A stretch of DNA of 64,000 nucleotides from Kocuria palustris (GTDB taxonomy: Bacteria > Actinomycetota > Actinomycetes > Actinomycetales > Micrococcaceae): the NCBI RefSeq assembly GCF_016907795.1, contig NZ_JAFBCR010000001.1:2666001-2730000 (forward strand). The letters run 5' to 3'. Below are positions 24,174 to 34,893 of the stretch, piece by piece. How positions within the stretch are numbered: the first letter of the stretch is position 1; every line of letters starts with the position of its first letter. The translations under genes and the position numbers were made by a program. The notes under the pieces were generated by a model that saw only the letters and a program-made list of their open reading frames with translations, did not search any database and was not told the origin of the DNA.

Positions 24174-26087
24174 ATGAACAATCGCTTCCTCATGGCCGGG
24201 GCCGTCGTCACCCTGGCCCTCGTCCTCCTCGTCGCCTATCTCGTGGGCATGTGGGCCTGGATCTTCTTGGGCGTGGTGGCCCTGCTGCTGCTGGGGCTGG
24301 GCATCTGGGACCTGGTCCAGCCGCGCCATGCGATCCTGCGCAACTTCCCCGTGCTCGGGCACGCCCGCTACCTGCTGGAGTCCATCCGCCCCGAGATCCA
24401 GCAGTACTTCATCGAGAAGAACACCGAGGGCAAGCCGTTCAGCCGCGACCAGCGCTCGATCGTCTACGCCCGCGCCAAGGGCCAGGACGATCACAAGGCC
24501 TTCGGCACGGAGAAGGCCACCGACGAGATCGGCTACGAGTTCCTGCTGCACACCACCGCCCCGGTAGCCCCGGCCGCGGAGCCGCCGACGGTGCGCGTGG
24601 GCGGGCCGGACTGCGCTCAGCCCTACGAGATGCCCCTGATGAGCATCTCCTCGATGTCCTTCGGCTCGCTGTCCAAGAACGCCGTGCTGGCCATGAACAA
24701 GGGCGCGGCCATGGGCGGGTTCGTGCACGAGACCGGCGAGGGCGGGCTGACCGAGTACCACCTCGGCAGCGGCGCCGACCTGTTCTGGGAGATCGGCTCC
24801 GGGTACTTCGGCTGCCGGTACGACGACGGGCGCTTCAACCCCGAGCGCTTCGCCGAGAAGGCCCGCTACGACGAGGTCAAGGGCATCACGATCAAGCTGT
24901 CCCAGGGCGCCAAGCCCGGCCTGGGCGGCGTGCTGCCGGGCTCCAAGGTCACCGCCGAGATTGCTGAGGCCCGCGAGGTCCCCGAGGGCGTGGACTGCAT
25001 CTCCCCGGCGTCGCACTCGGCGTTCACGACCCCGCGCGAGATGGTCCGGTTCATCGGGCAGCTGCGCGAGCTCTCGGGCGGCAAGCCGATCGGCATCAAG
25101 TTCTGCGTGGGCTCGCGCACCGACGTCCTGGCCATGTGCAAGGCCATGTGGGAGGAGCGGATCGCGCCCGACTACATCATCGTGGACGGCTCCGAGGGCG
25201 GAACCGGCGCCGCCCCGCTCGAGTACTCCGATCACGTGGGCACCCCGCTGACCGAGGGGCTCATGCTCGTGCACAACGCCCTGGTGGGCACCGGGCTGCG
25301 GCACATGATCCGCATCGGCGCCGCAGGCAAGGTGGTCTCCGGCTCGGACATCGTCAAGCGCATGATCCAGGGCGCGGACTTCACCATGTCCGCCCGCGGG
25401 ATGATGATGGCCACCGGCTGCATCCAGGCGCAGAAGTGCCACACGAACCACTGCCCCGTGGGCGTGGCCACCCAGGACGCCCGCCTCATGCGCGCACTGG
25501 ACGTGGAGGACAAGGCCAAGCGGGTGCACAACTACCAGAAGCTCACCGTCCGCGAGGCCGTGCAGATCATGGCCTCCATGGGCGTGGAGGCCCCGTCGCA
25601 GCTCAACGCGCGGATGCTGCGCCGTCGGGTGGATCACCTCAACACCCGCTCCTACGCCTCGATCTACAACTGGCTGCGGGAGGGCGAGCTGCTCGAGCAG
25701 CCCCCGCGCGGCTGGGCCGCGGACTGGGCCGAGGCCGACGCCGATCACTTCGGCGAGCACGCCCCGCTCGGCTTCCTGGACGAGGACGGGCCCCACTGGA
25801 ACGACGAGATGGCCACGCAGACCGGGATGATGGTCACTGTCGGCGCCGGCAGCTCGCTGGCCTCCTCGGGCGGCAGCCATGCTCCGGGCGGGCCGTCGGG
25901 GGAGCGGCACTCCGAGGCGCACACCGCCTCTGGCACTCGCTCAGGTGAGCAGGAGCAGGGCCAGCAGCCGGTGCGCAGCGACGGCGACGAGCCGATCGGC
26001 CGACCGGAGGCCAGCCGCACGCCGACCACCGGCTCCACGCCGGTCGTCGGCGACAGCACCCGACCGGAGGGGCGCCCAGCCGAGTGA
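24174..26087 (+). CDS. Membrane-anchored FMN-binding glutamate synthase domain protein
   Basis: 637 residues. Residues 5-45 contain two adjacent hydrophobic segments that probably anchor it to the membrane. Residues about 90-520 form the FMN-binding barrel of glutamate synthase (PLMSISSMSFGSLS, LSQGAKPGLGG, SPASHSAF, DGSEGGTGAAP) with the [3Fe-4S] cysteines in GCIQAQKCHTNHCPVG near residue 413-425. There is no glutamine amidotransferase domain and no GltD subunit nearby, so ammonia-dependent or non-glutamate redox chemistry is possible. The last 110 residues are a Gly/Ser/Pro/Thr-rich tail. A GACGAT hexamer lies 6 nt before ATG 24174. Domain call sure, reaction unknown. Confidence 0.85.
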   Translation: MNNRFLMAGAVVTLALVLLVAYLVGMWAWIFLGVVALLLLGLGIWDLVQPRHAILRNFPVLGHARYLLESIRPEIQQYFIEKNTEGKPFSRDQRSIVYARAKGQDDHKAFGTEKATDEIGYEFLLHTTAPVAPAAEPPTVRVGGPDCAQPYEMPLMSISSMSFGSLSKNAVLAMNKGAAMGGFVHETGEGGLTEYHLGSGADLFWEIGSGYFGCRYDDGRFNPERFAEKARYDEVKGITIKLSQGAKPGLGGVLPGSKVTAEIAEAREVPEGVDCISPASHSAFTTPREMVRFIGQLRELSGGKPIGIKFCVGSRTDVLAMCKAMWEERIAPDYIIVDGSEGGTGAAPLEYSDHVGTPLTEGLMLVHNALVGTGLRHMIRIGAAGKVVSGSDIVKRMIQGADFTMSARGMMMATGCIQAQKCHTNHCPVGVATQDARLMRALDVEDKAKRVHNYQKLTVREAVQIMASMGVEAPSQLNARMLRRRVDHLNTRSYASIYNWLREGELLEQPPRGWAADWAEADADHFGEHAPLGFLDEDGPHWNDEMATQTGMMVTVGAGSSLASSGGSHAPGGPSGERHSEAHTASGTRSGEQEQGQQPVRSDGDEPIGRPEASRTPTTGSTPVVGDSTRPEGRPAE

Positions 26088-26202
26088 GGCAGAACTCCGA
26101 GTGAGGCAGGTTCAGAGGGTGTGCTCGGTCGGCTCCTGACCGGCGATCTCATTGCCGACCTCACCCGGGGGCGGGCTGACGGCGTCGTCGGCCCCCTCCC
26201 GG

Positions 26203-26208
26203 TAGGCT
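26203..26208 (+). promoter_or_regulatory. -10 box of smc, leaderless type
   Basis: TAGGCT, 6 nt before GTG 26215; fixes that GTG as the start. Confidence 0.6.
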
Positions 26209-26214
26209 CGCCGG

Positions 26215-29200
26215 GTGCATCTCAAGACCCTCTCCGTGCGCGGCTTCAAGTCGTTCGCCTCGGCCACGAGCTTCGAGTTCGAGCCCGGGGTGACCTGCGT
26301 CGTCGGCCCGAACGGGTCGGGCAAGTCGAACGTGGTCGATGCCCTGTCCTGGGTCATGGGCGAGCAGGGCGCCAAGTCGCTCCGCGGCGGGAAGATGGAG
26401 GACGTGATCTTCGCCGGCACCTCGGGCCGGGCGGCCCTGGGGCGGGCGCACGTGGCCCTGACGATCGACAACACCGACGGCGCCCTGCCGATCGAGTACA
26501 CCGAGGTCACGATCTCGCGCACCCTGTTCCGCACCGGCGGCTCCGAGTACGCGATCAACGGCCAGTCCTGCCGCCTGCTGGACATCCAGGAGCTGCTCTC
26601 GGACTCGGGTCTGGGCCGGGAGATGCACGTGGTCGTCGGGCAGGGCCAGCTCGACCGGATCCTGCACGCCACGCCGGAGGAGCGCCGCGGCTTCATCGAG
26701 GAGGCCTCCGGGATCCTCAAGCACCGGCGGCGCAAGGAGCGCACGATCCGCAAGCTCGAGGGCATGCAGGCCAACCTGGACCGCCTGGATGACCTGCTCT
26801 CCGAGATCCGCCGCCAGCTCACCCCGCTGGGCCGCCAGGCCAAGGTCGCCCGCCGCGCCCAGCGCATCCAGTTCGACGTCCGCGACGCCCGCTCGCGCCT
26901 GCTGGCCGATGACCTGGTGCAGGCGCAGTCCGCGCTGGCCGTCGACGTCGAGACCGAGCAGCGGCTGCGCGAGGAGAAGGAGGACGCCGAACGGCGTCTG
27001 GGGGCGGGTCGCACCCGCCAGAACGAGCTGGAGACTCGCGCCGCGCAGGCCACACCGGCGGTGACGGCGGCGCGCGAGACCTGGTACGAGCTGACCTCGG
27101 TGCGCGAGCGGCACCGCTCGCTCGAGCAGCTGGCGGGGGAGCGGCGGCGCCTGCTGGGGGCGACCGAGGAGCAGCCGTCGTCGGACCGCGATCCTGACCG
27201 GCTGGCCGAGCAGGCTGCCCGCACCCGCGAGGAGGAGAAGGCGGCGCTGGAGCAGGTCGAAGAAGCCGTGGACACCCTTGCCGGGGCCATCCAGGACCGC
27301 GAGGACAGCGAGGCGCAGGCGCGCGAGGCCGACAAGGCGGTCACCGCGATCCTGCAGGCGGCCGCCGATCGCCGCGAGGGCGTCGCCAAGCTCTCCGGCG
27401 GTGTGGGGGCTGCGCGCTCGCGGGTCGAGGCCGCCGAGAACGAGCTCGAGCGCCTGCGCGGCACCGAGCAGCAGGCCGCCCAGCGCCGCTTGGGCGCCCT
27501 GAGCCAGGTCGAGACGCTGCGCGCAGCCGCCGAGGACGCCGCCGAGGCCTCGCGCCGCGCGGCCTCCGAGCGCGACGAGGCGGTCGAGGCCTTCGACGCC
27601 GCCCGGGAGCTGCACCGCCAGGCCGAGGCCGCTCGCACCGAGGCGGTGCGCGCGCACGACGCCCAGGCCGCTCGCGCCGAGACGCTGCGGGCCTCGGTCC
27701 GCCAGCCCGACGGCACCGAGGCCGTCAAGGCGCAGTCCGCCGATGCTGTGGTGGCTGCAGTGGCCGAGGTCCTGACGATCTCCGCCGGCTGGGAGCGTGC
27801 GCTGACGGCGGCCCTGGGTCCGCTGGCCGAGGCGCTCGCGGTGCGCTCGCACGCGGCGGCGGCGGGCATCTTCGAATCTCTGCGCCAGGCGGATGCCGGG
27901 CGCGTGCACGTGCTCGTGGCGGGCGGATCTGCGGCGCCCGTCTCAGAGCTGCCGGACGAGATCCGGGGCTACGCGGGTGTCGTGCCGGCGGCCGAGGCCG
28001 TCGAGGCGGCGTCGGGAGCGGGGGATGCTGCGGAGGCCGTCGTGCAGCGCGTGCGCGCGGTGCTGGCCGGGACCGTGCTGGTCTCGGACGCGGCCACCGC
28101 GGTGCGCCTGACCGGCGATCATCCGCAGGTGCGCGCCGTGACCCGCGACGGCGACGTCTTCGCCCCGCACAGCGCCTGGGGCGGAGCGCGGGAGGCGGCC
28201 GGCTCCCTGGAGATCCGCGCGCAGGCCGAGGCCGCGGAGGCCGAGCTGGCTCAACTGCGGCAGACGCTGGATCAGGCGACGGAGGCCGCCCAGTCGGCTG
28301 CTGCGGAGCGGGACCGCCTGCGCCCGCAGGCCGAAGCTGCGCGCAAGGCGGCGCAGGAGGCCGAGAAGACCGAGCGGGATGCCGCCGGAGCGTCCTCGCG
28401 GACCGAGGCCGTGCTGGACTCCGCTCAGGCTGAGTCGGATCGCTTCCAGCGCCAGGTCGCCGAGACCCAGGACCAGGTGGCCGCGCATCAGCGCGCTCTG
28501 GACGAGGCGCTTTCGCGCCTGGAGGCCGCCCAGGAGGACCACGACGACGACGAGTCCGAGCGCGCCCACCTGGAGGCCGTGGCGCGCCGCGACTCCTCGC
28601 AGCGCGAGGCGACCCAGGCACGGCAGGCAGAGACGGAAGCCCGGCTGGCGCTGCGGTCGCTCGAGGAGCAGGCCCGAGCACTGGGCAACCGCGCGCATTC
28701 GCAGGAGCGGGCCGCCGCGGCCGAGCGCCGCGCCCGGGAGGAGGCGGCCCGCCGTGCCGAGAGGCGGCGGCAGCAGGCGCGCAGCGCCGAGGCCGTGCTG
28801 GCCGCGGTGCGCCAGATCCTGGTGCGCATCGACGCCTCCGTGGAGCGGGCCGAGGCCGAGCGGCAGCAGGCCGAGCAGGTCCGCCAGGCCCTGGACGCCG
28901 AGCTGCAGGAGGTGCGCACCGCCAACGACGGCCTTGCCTACCGGCTGGCCCAGCTCACCGACGAGGTCCACCGCGACGAGGTCGCCCGCACCCAGAAGCG
29001 CGCCCGCATCGAGACCCTCGAGCAGCGCTCGCTGGATGAGCTCGGGCTGACCCCCGACGCCCTGATCGACAACTACGGCCCGCACCTGCCCATCCCTGAT
29101 GCCGACGCCATCCTGGAGGCCTCGCAGCGCCGCGATGAGCGCGCCGCCGCCGCAGCTGCGCGTCGCGAGCTCGAGGCCGAGCAGCACGGGATCACCCCCG

Positions 29201-29967
29201 AGGAGCTGGCGGAGAAGCAGGGGGAGTCGGTGCCGTCGTCGGGAACCCCGGACACTTCGGACGGGGAGGAGCCGGAGGAGGATCTCTACGACGAACCGGT
29301 GGGCATCCCGTTCGTGCGCGAGCAGCAGGAGAAGAGGCTGGCGTCGGCGGAGCGCGATCTGGCCAAGCTCGGCAAGGTCAATCCGCTGGCGCTCGAGGAG
29401 TTCGCGGCCCTGGAGGAGCGCCACGCGTTCCTCTCCGAGCAGCTCGAGGACCTGCACCGCTCCCGGGCCGATCTGCGGCAGATCATCCGCGACGTGGACG
29501 AGCACGTGGAGCAGGTCTTCACCGAGGCCTGGCACGACGTCGAGCGCGAGTTCATCACCGTGTTCGGGACGCTGTTCCCCGGCGGTGAGGGGCGGCTGCG
29601 GCTGACCGATCCTGCGGACATGCTCAACACGGGCATCGACGTGGAGGCGCGCCCGGCGGGCAAGAAGATCAAGAGGCTGTCGCTGCTGTCAGGCGGCGAA
29701 CGGTCGCTGACGGCGATCGCGATGCTCGTGGCGATCTTCCGCGCCCGGCCCTCGCCGTTCTACATCATGGACGAGGTCGAGGCCGCCCTGGATGACCGCA
29801 ACCTGGGCCGGCTGCTGACGATCTTCCAGCAGCTGCAGGAGACCTCGCAGCTGATCGTGATCACCCACCAGAAGCGCACCATGGAGATCGCCGACGCCGT
29901 CTACGGCGTGACCATGCGCGACGGCATCACCACCGTGCTGGGTCAGCGCCTCAAGGAGATGCGCTAG
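26215..29967 (+). CDS. smc: Chromosome segregation ATPase SMC
   Basis: 1250 residues of the condensin core protein that loops and segregates DNA. N-terminal Walker A GPNGSGKSNVVDALSW; two long Ala/Glu/Arg-rich coiled coils (about 165-500 and 670-1010) flank a hinge (about 510-660, with VKAQSADAVVAAVAEVL and VFAPHSAWGG). The C-terminal head has signature LSGGERSLTAIAML and Walker B FYIMDEVEAALDD. An acidic insert near residues 1000-1030 (SDGEEPEEDLYDEP) is a local variation. Start GTG 26215 follows the TAGGCT box. ScpA/ScpB are not in the window. ftsY downstream matches the usual actinobacterial smc-ftsY-ffh order, here interrupted by an MFS gene and amtB-glnK. Confidence 0.97.
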   Translation: MHLKTLSVRGFKSFASATSFEFEPGVTCVVGPNGSGKSNVVDALSWVMGEQGAKSLRGGKMEDVIFAGTSGRAALGRAHVALTIDNTDGALPIEYTEVTISRTLFRTGGSEYAINGQSCRLLDIQELLSDSGLGREMHVVVGQGQLDRILHATPEERRGFIEEASGILKHRRRKERTIRKLEGMQANLDRLDDLLSEIRRQLTPLGRQAKVARRAQRIQFDVRDARSRLLADDLVQAQSALAVDVETEQRLREEKEDAERRLGAGRTRQNELETRAAQATPAVTAARETWYELTSVRERHRSLEQLAGERRRLLGATEEQPSSDRDPDRLAEQAARTREEEKAALEQVEEAVDTLAGAIQDREDSEAQAREADKAVTAILQAAADRREGVAKLSGGVGAARSRVEAAENELERLRGTEQQAAQRRLGALSQVETLRAAAEDAAEASRRAASERDEAVEAFDAARELHRQAEAARTEAVRAHDAQAARAETLRASVRQPDGTEAVKAQSADAVVAAVAEVLTISAGWERALTAALGPLAEALAVRSHAAAAGIFESLRQADAGRVHVLVAGGSAAPVSELPDEIRGYAGVVPAAEAVEAASGAGDAAEAVVQRVRAVLAGTVLVSDAATAVRLTGDHPQVRAVTRDGDVFAPHSAWGGAREAAGSLEIRAQAEAAEAELAQLRQTLDQATEAAQSAAAERDRLRPQAEAARKAAQEAEKTERDAAGASSRTEAVLDSAQAESDRFQRQVAETQDQVAAHQRALDEALSRLEAAQEDHDDDESERAHLEAVARRDSSQREATQARQAETEARLALRSLEEQARALGNRAHSQERAAAAERRAREEAARRAERRRQQARSAEAVLAAVRQILVRIDASVERAEAERQQAEQVRQALDAELQEVRTANDGLAYRLAQLTDEVHRDEVARTQKRARIETLEQRSLDELGLTPDALIDNYGPHLPIPDADAILEASQRRDERAAAAAARRELEAEQHGITPEELAEKQGESVPSSGTPDTSDGEEPEEDLYDEPVGIPFVREQQEKRLASAERDLAKLGKVNPLALEEFAALEERHAFLSEQLEDLHRSRADLRQIIRDVDEHVEQVFTEAWHDVEREFITVFGTLFPGGEGRLRLTDPADMLNTGIDVEARPAGKKIKRLSLLSGGERSLTAIAMLVAIFRARPSPFYIMDEVEAALDDRNLGRLLTIFQQLQETSQLIVITHQKRTMEIADAVYGVTMRDGITTVLGQRLKEMR

Positions 29968-30202
29968 GCGATCTGATCTGACGGGGTGCTCACCAGCGGT
30001 GGCGACTTGCGCCGACCAGAGCAAGCTGGGCGGTGGCCTTCCGCCCCATCGAGTGGCTGAATCCTCACGCCACCCCCAATTGACTGGCAGAACCCTCACC
30101 GTTCCAGCGAGGAACCGGTGACGACTCGGCCTGTCGATGACGGATCAGTCCGGATTCGGCCGCTCGATGGCGCGACGGGCCGGAATCGGCTGGCAGCGGC
30201 TC

Positions 30203-31519
30203 TCAGGAGTCATCGCGGTCTTCGTCGGGCACACGGGGGACGGAGCCGGTGGGGACGGCGTCGACGTCGGGGCGCTTGAGGGTGTCCATCACGGGGGTCC
30301 AGGCCAGCGCGGCCACACCCATCAGCACGCCGGAGACCAGGAAGGCCGGGCCGAAGCCGGCGGCATCCACGAGGGCCCCGGCCAGGATCGGGCCCAGGAT
30401 CTGTCCGGCGTCCTGGCTCATCTGGAAACGGGAGAGCACAGTGCCGCCCGAGCGCTGCGGGCCGATGACGTCGGCCACGGCCGCCTGCTGCCCCGGGTTG
30501 AGGGTGCCCGAGCCCACGCCGGACAGGAACGAGGCCACCGCGAAGACCCACACGCTGTCCGTGAACCCGATCACCGCTGTCATCACGCCGGCCAGCACCA
30601 GACCGCTGATCACCAGCGGCTTGCGGCCCACCGAATCGGAGATGCGGCCGGAGAACGACAGCGCCACGGCGGAGCCGGCGGCGAACACCGTCAGTGCGAC
30701 GCCGGACAGGGCAGGTCCGGCTCCGAAGACGGCGGAGGCGATCAGCGGGATCAGCGCCACGCGGATCCCCATGGAGGTCCATCCGTTGGCGAAGCCCGAG
30801 ACCAGCGAAGCCCGATACGCCCCGAACTGCCAGGCCTCGCGGAAGCTCATCCGTACCTGGGCCTTGGCCGCCGCACGGTCCTGCAGCGACTGCGGCGGGA
30901 TCTGCCAGAAGACGACGGCCGCGGCCAGCAGGATCGCGGCGCCGTAGATGAGGAACGGCGCCTGCATGCCGAATCCCGCCAGCAGCCCGCCGATCACCGG
31001 CCCCAGGATCCCGCCGATCAGGAAGGTCGAGGCGTACATGCCCGAGATCCGCCCGCGCGAATTCGGCGGCGCCAGGCGCACGATCAGGCCCATGGCGGAG
31101 ATGGTGAACATGGTGGAGCCGAGTCCGCCCAGGCCGCGGAAGAGCAGCAGCTGCCAGTAGGAGCCGGCGAACGCCGTGGCGAACGACGACAGCGCCACGA
31201 TCACCAGGCCGATGAGATAGGTCCGGCGCTCGCCGATGGCATCCAGGATGCGACCGCCGGCCGGGGCGAACATCAGTCTGCAGAATGCGAAGGCCGAGAC
31301 GACGGCTGAGGCGGCGGCCACCCCCACTCCGAAGCTCGACGCGTACTGGGGCAGCACCGGGGCCACCAGGCCGTAGCCGACCGCGATCGCGAAGGCCGCG
31401 GCGATCAGCACCAGGATCTCCCGCGGCACCGGGGTCCGGGCAGGAGACTTCGATCGCGACGACCGGTCGGAGGACCTGCGCGCAGCGGGGTCCGGGGAGG
31501 AAGAGGAGGAGGCCATCAC
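30203..31519 (-). CDS. MFS transporter (drug:H+ antiporter type)
   Basis: 438 residues with 12 predicted membrane segments starting at EILVLIAAAFAIAVGYGLV, preceded by about 30 Ser/Arg/Pro residues. It has the loop motif GRILDAIGERRTYLIG (MFS motif A form), the LLLFRGLGGLGSTMF and GILGPVIGGLLAGFG segments typical of 12-TMS efflux pumps, and a second motif-A copy GRISDSVGRKPLV. Inserted between smc and ftsY in opposite orientation. The start GTG 31519, with ATG one codon later, lies 6 nt behind a TAGACT box. Substrate cannot be read from sequence. Confidence 0.87.
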   Translation of the reverse strand: MMASSSSSPDPAARRSSDRSSRSKSPARTPVPREILVLIAAAFAIAVGYGLVAPVLPQYASSFGVGVAAASAVVSAFAFCRLMFAPAGGRILDAIGERRTYLIGLVIVALSSFATAFAGSYWQLLLFRGLGGLGSTMFTISAMGLIVRLAPPNSRGRISGMYASTFLIGGILGPVIGGLLAGFGMQAPFLIYGAAILLAAAVVFWQIPPQSLQDRAAAKAQVRMSFREAWQFGAYRASLVSGFANGWTSMGIRVALIPLIASAVFGAGPALSGVALTVFAAGSAVALSFSGRISDSVGRKPLVISGLVLAGVMTAVIGFTDSVWVFAVASFLSGVGSGTLNPGQQAAVADVIGPQRSGGTVLSRFQMSQDAGQILGPILAGALVDAAGFGPAFLVSGVLMGVAALAWTPVMDTLKRPDVDAVPTGSVPRVPDEDRDDS

Positions 31520-31525
31520 CAGCGC

Positions 31526-31531
31526 AGTCTA
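31526..31531 (-). promoter_or_regulatory. -10 box of MFS gene, leaderless type
   Basis: TAGACT on the minus strand, 6 nt before GTG 31519 and 9 nt before the alternative ATG 31516. Confidence 0.55.
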
Positions 31532-31610
31532 GGAGAGGGCGCTGACGCCGCAGGCGCGTGCGGGCACCGCCCCTCGGCGGCCCCCGCCGAATCGTGGTGC
31601 AATGGGGGAC

Positions 31611-32771
<1,161 letters not shown>

Positions 32772-32795
32772 GCCCCCTGGTGTGATCCCACAGAT

Positions 32796-32848
32796 CGAGT
32801 GGCCTCGCAGTGTCCGTCCAGCTCAGACCCACACTGCGGGGCCACTCG
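32796..32848. terminator. Long hairpin after ftsY (CGAGTGGC family)
   Basis: 18-bp arms (17 of 18 pair; 32796-32813 and 32831-32848) with a 17-nt loop, 25 bp after the ftsY stop, followed by TCTTGTCT. The arm sequence CGAGTGGC recurs in hairpin DNA at 54917-54970. Probable terminator. Confidence 0.65.
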
Positions 32849-33034
32849 TCTTGTCTCCGCCGTACTCAGGACACGCGGACGCTGCTCGATGACCGCAGCC
32901 CCGTTCACATGCCCGACACGAACGAGCGCGTGTTGTCACACGCCGGAAACGACGGTGCGACGCCGGTGACTCATGACCTCGCTTGACTCGTGCGCAGCGC
33001 CCGAGAGGGCCCGAGATGCGAGGAGAGACTGACG

Positions 33035-34357
33035 ATGGACGAGACGACGCTGAGCGCGGTCGATGTGTGGACCGTGGTCGCCAGCGCCATGGTGCTGCTG
33101 ATGACGCCCGGACTGGCCCTGTTCTACGGGGGCATGACCCGTGCCAAGGGCGTGCTGAACATGATGATGATGTCCTTCGCCGCCCTGGGTCTGGTGATCC
33201 CGGTGTGGATCCTGTGGGGGTGGTCGATCTCCGGCGGCGAGCCCATCCTGGGAGGCCTGGCGGGCAGCCCTCTGCAGGCGCCGGGGCTGGAGGACCTGAT
33301 CGGCACGAGCGACCTGCTGGGCGTCGCGTTCTCCTGCACGTTCGCGATCATCTCGGTCGCGCTGATCTCCGGAGCCGTGGCAGACCGCATGCGCTTCAGC
33401 GCCTGGCTGCTGTTCGTGCCGGTGTGGACCACCCTGGTCTACGCGCCGCTGGCGTTCATGGTCTGGGGCGGGGGCCTGCTGGGCGCCGATGGGGCGATCG
33501 GCTCCCGATTCGGCGAGGCGATCGACTTCGCGGGCGGGCTGGTGGTGCACATCAACGCCGGCGTGGCGGCGCTGATCCTGATCCTGCTGATCGGCCCGCG
33601 ACAGGGATTCGGGAAGGACTCGGGCCAGCGCCCGCACAACCTCCCCCTGGTCATGCTCGGTGCGGCCCTGCTGTGGTTCGGCTGGTTCGGCTTCAACGTC
33701 GGTGCTGCGGCCACCCCCGAGCAGGCAGGGCTGATCCTGATCAACACCATGGGTGCTCCGGCCACGGCCATGCTGGGCTGGCTGCTGGTCGAGCGGGTCC
33801 GCGACGGCCACCCGACCTCCCTGGGCGCGGCCTCCGGCGCGGTGGCCGGGCTGGTCGCCATCACGCCCGCCTGCGCCGATGTCTCCCCGTTCTGGGCCAT
33901 GGTCCTGGGACTCGTCGCCGGCATGTGCTCGGCGGTGGCTGTGGCGCTGAAGTACCGCATGGGCATGGACGACTCGCTGGATGTCATCGGCGTGCACCTG
34001 GTCTCCGGCATCGTGGGGACCGTGGCCCTGGGCTTCATCGCGATCCCGAGCGCGGAGTCGGCAGGAGGGCTGTTCTACGGCGGCGGGCTGGCGCTGCTGG
34101 GCACGCAGGTCATCGCCACGGTCGTCTCGGTCATCTACTGCGCCGTCGTGACTCTCGTCATCGCCCTGGTCATCCGCGCGTTCGTCGGCCTGCGGATCAC
34201 GGCGGATGCGGAGATCGAGGGCATCGACATCACCGAGCACGCGGAGTCCGGCTACAACCTCGCGGGCGATGCCTCCGGCTCGTTCCGCCCCCGTCGCCCG
34301 GTCCCGGGCAGCCTCGAGGACGTCATCGAGCGTCAGAAGAAGGAGCAGCGCGCATGA
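33035..34357 (+). CDS. amtB: Ammonium transporter
   Basis: 440 residues with 11 predicted membrane segments. It begins DVWTVVASAMVLLMTPGLALFYGG, the family's first helix with the periplasmic ammonium-site aromatics. Twin-His region residues are in GGLVVHINAGVAA and SGIVGTVALG-type segments (DVIGVHLVSG). The C-terminal tail (after VGLRITADAEIEGID) is cytoplasmic and binds GlnK. ATG 33035 has a GGAGAG ribosome site; an upstream in-frame start would add 15 Arg-rich residues and is unlikely. Overlaps glnK by ATGA. Confidence 0.95.
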   Translation: MDETTLSAVDVWTVVASAMVLLMTPGLALFYGGMTRAKGVLNMMMMSFAALGLVIPVWILWGWSISGGEPILGGLAGSPLQAPGLEDLIGTSDLLGVAFSCTFAIISVALISGAVADRMRFSAWLLFVPVWTTLVYAPLAFMVWGGGLLGADGAIGSRFGEAIDFAGGLVVHINAGVAALILILLIGPRQGFGKDSGQRPHNLPLVMLGAALLWFGWFGFNVGAAATPEQAGLILINTMGAPATAMLGWLLVERVRDGHPTSLGAASGAVAGLVAITPACADVSPFWAMVLGLVAGMCSAVAVALKYRMGMDDSLDVIGVHLVSGIVGTVALGFIAIPSAESAGGLFYGGGLALLGTQVIATVVSVIYCAVVTLVIALVIRAFVGLRITADAEIEGIDITEHAESGYNLAGDASGSFRPRRPVPGSLEDVIERQKKEQRA

Positions 34358-34692
34358 AGCTCGTCGTCGCCGTCATCCGGCAGGAGAAGTTCGCCGACGT
34401 CAAGGACGCGCTGGCCGCGTTCGGGATCCAGGGCATGACCGTCACCAACGTCCACGGCTACGGCCGCCAGCGAGGGCACTCCGAGGTCTACCGCGGTGCG
34501 GAGTACTCGGTGGACCTCATCGAGAAGACCCGCCTGGAGCTGGTTGTCACGGACCAGCAGGCCCACGAGGTCGTCGACGCGATCGCCGCTGCCGCCACCA
34601 CGGGCCGGGCGGGCGACGGCAAGGTCTGGGTCACCCCCGTGGAGGAGGTCGTGCGGCTGCGCACGGGGGAGGGCGGCGAGTCCGCTGTCTGA
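34354..34692 (+). CDS. glnK: PII nitrogen signalling protein
   Basis: 112-residue trimeric regulator that senses 2-oxoglutarate, ATP and ADP and plugs AmtB when nitrogen is plentiful. The T-loop reads GYGRQRGHSEVYRGAEYSVD with Tyr51 (the nucleotidylation site) and Tyr46 present; the ATP-site GDGKVWVTPVEEVVRLRTGE is intact. Starts inside the amtB stop (ATGA), so synthesis is coupled. The usual third gene, glnD, which would modify Tyr51, does not follow; ffh does. Confidence 0.95.
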   Translation: MKLVVAVIRQEKFADVKDALAAFGIQGMTVTNVHGYGRQRGHSEVYRGAEYSVDLIEKTRLELVVTDQQAHEVVDAIAAAATTGRAGDGKVWVTPVEEVVRLRTGEGGESAV

Positions 34693-34893
34693 ACACGTCC
34701 CGCAGGCGCTTCAGCGCACGGCGTCAGGAGCCGAGCATGTGCTGACGGCGGGCATTGCTACCCTGGAGCACTGATCCGGTGCGCACTGCGCACCCCCAGG
34801 GGCGACGACGGCGCGGCCACCTGGTCGCGCCGTCGACGCGCGTCCAGGCCGGCCCGCCGCCCCAGACCATCGAAGATCCACAGCGAGGACCAC

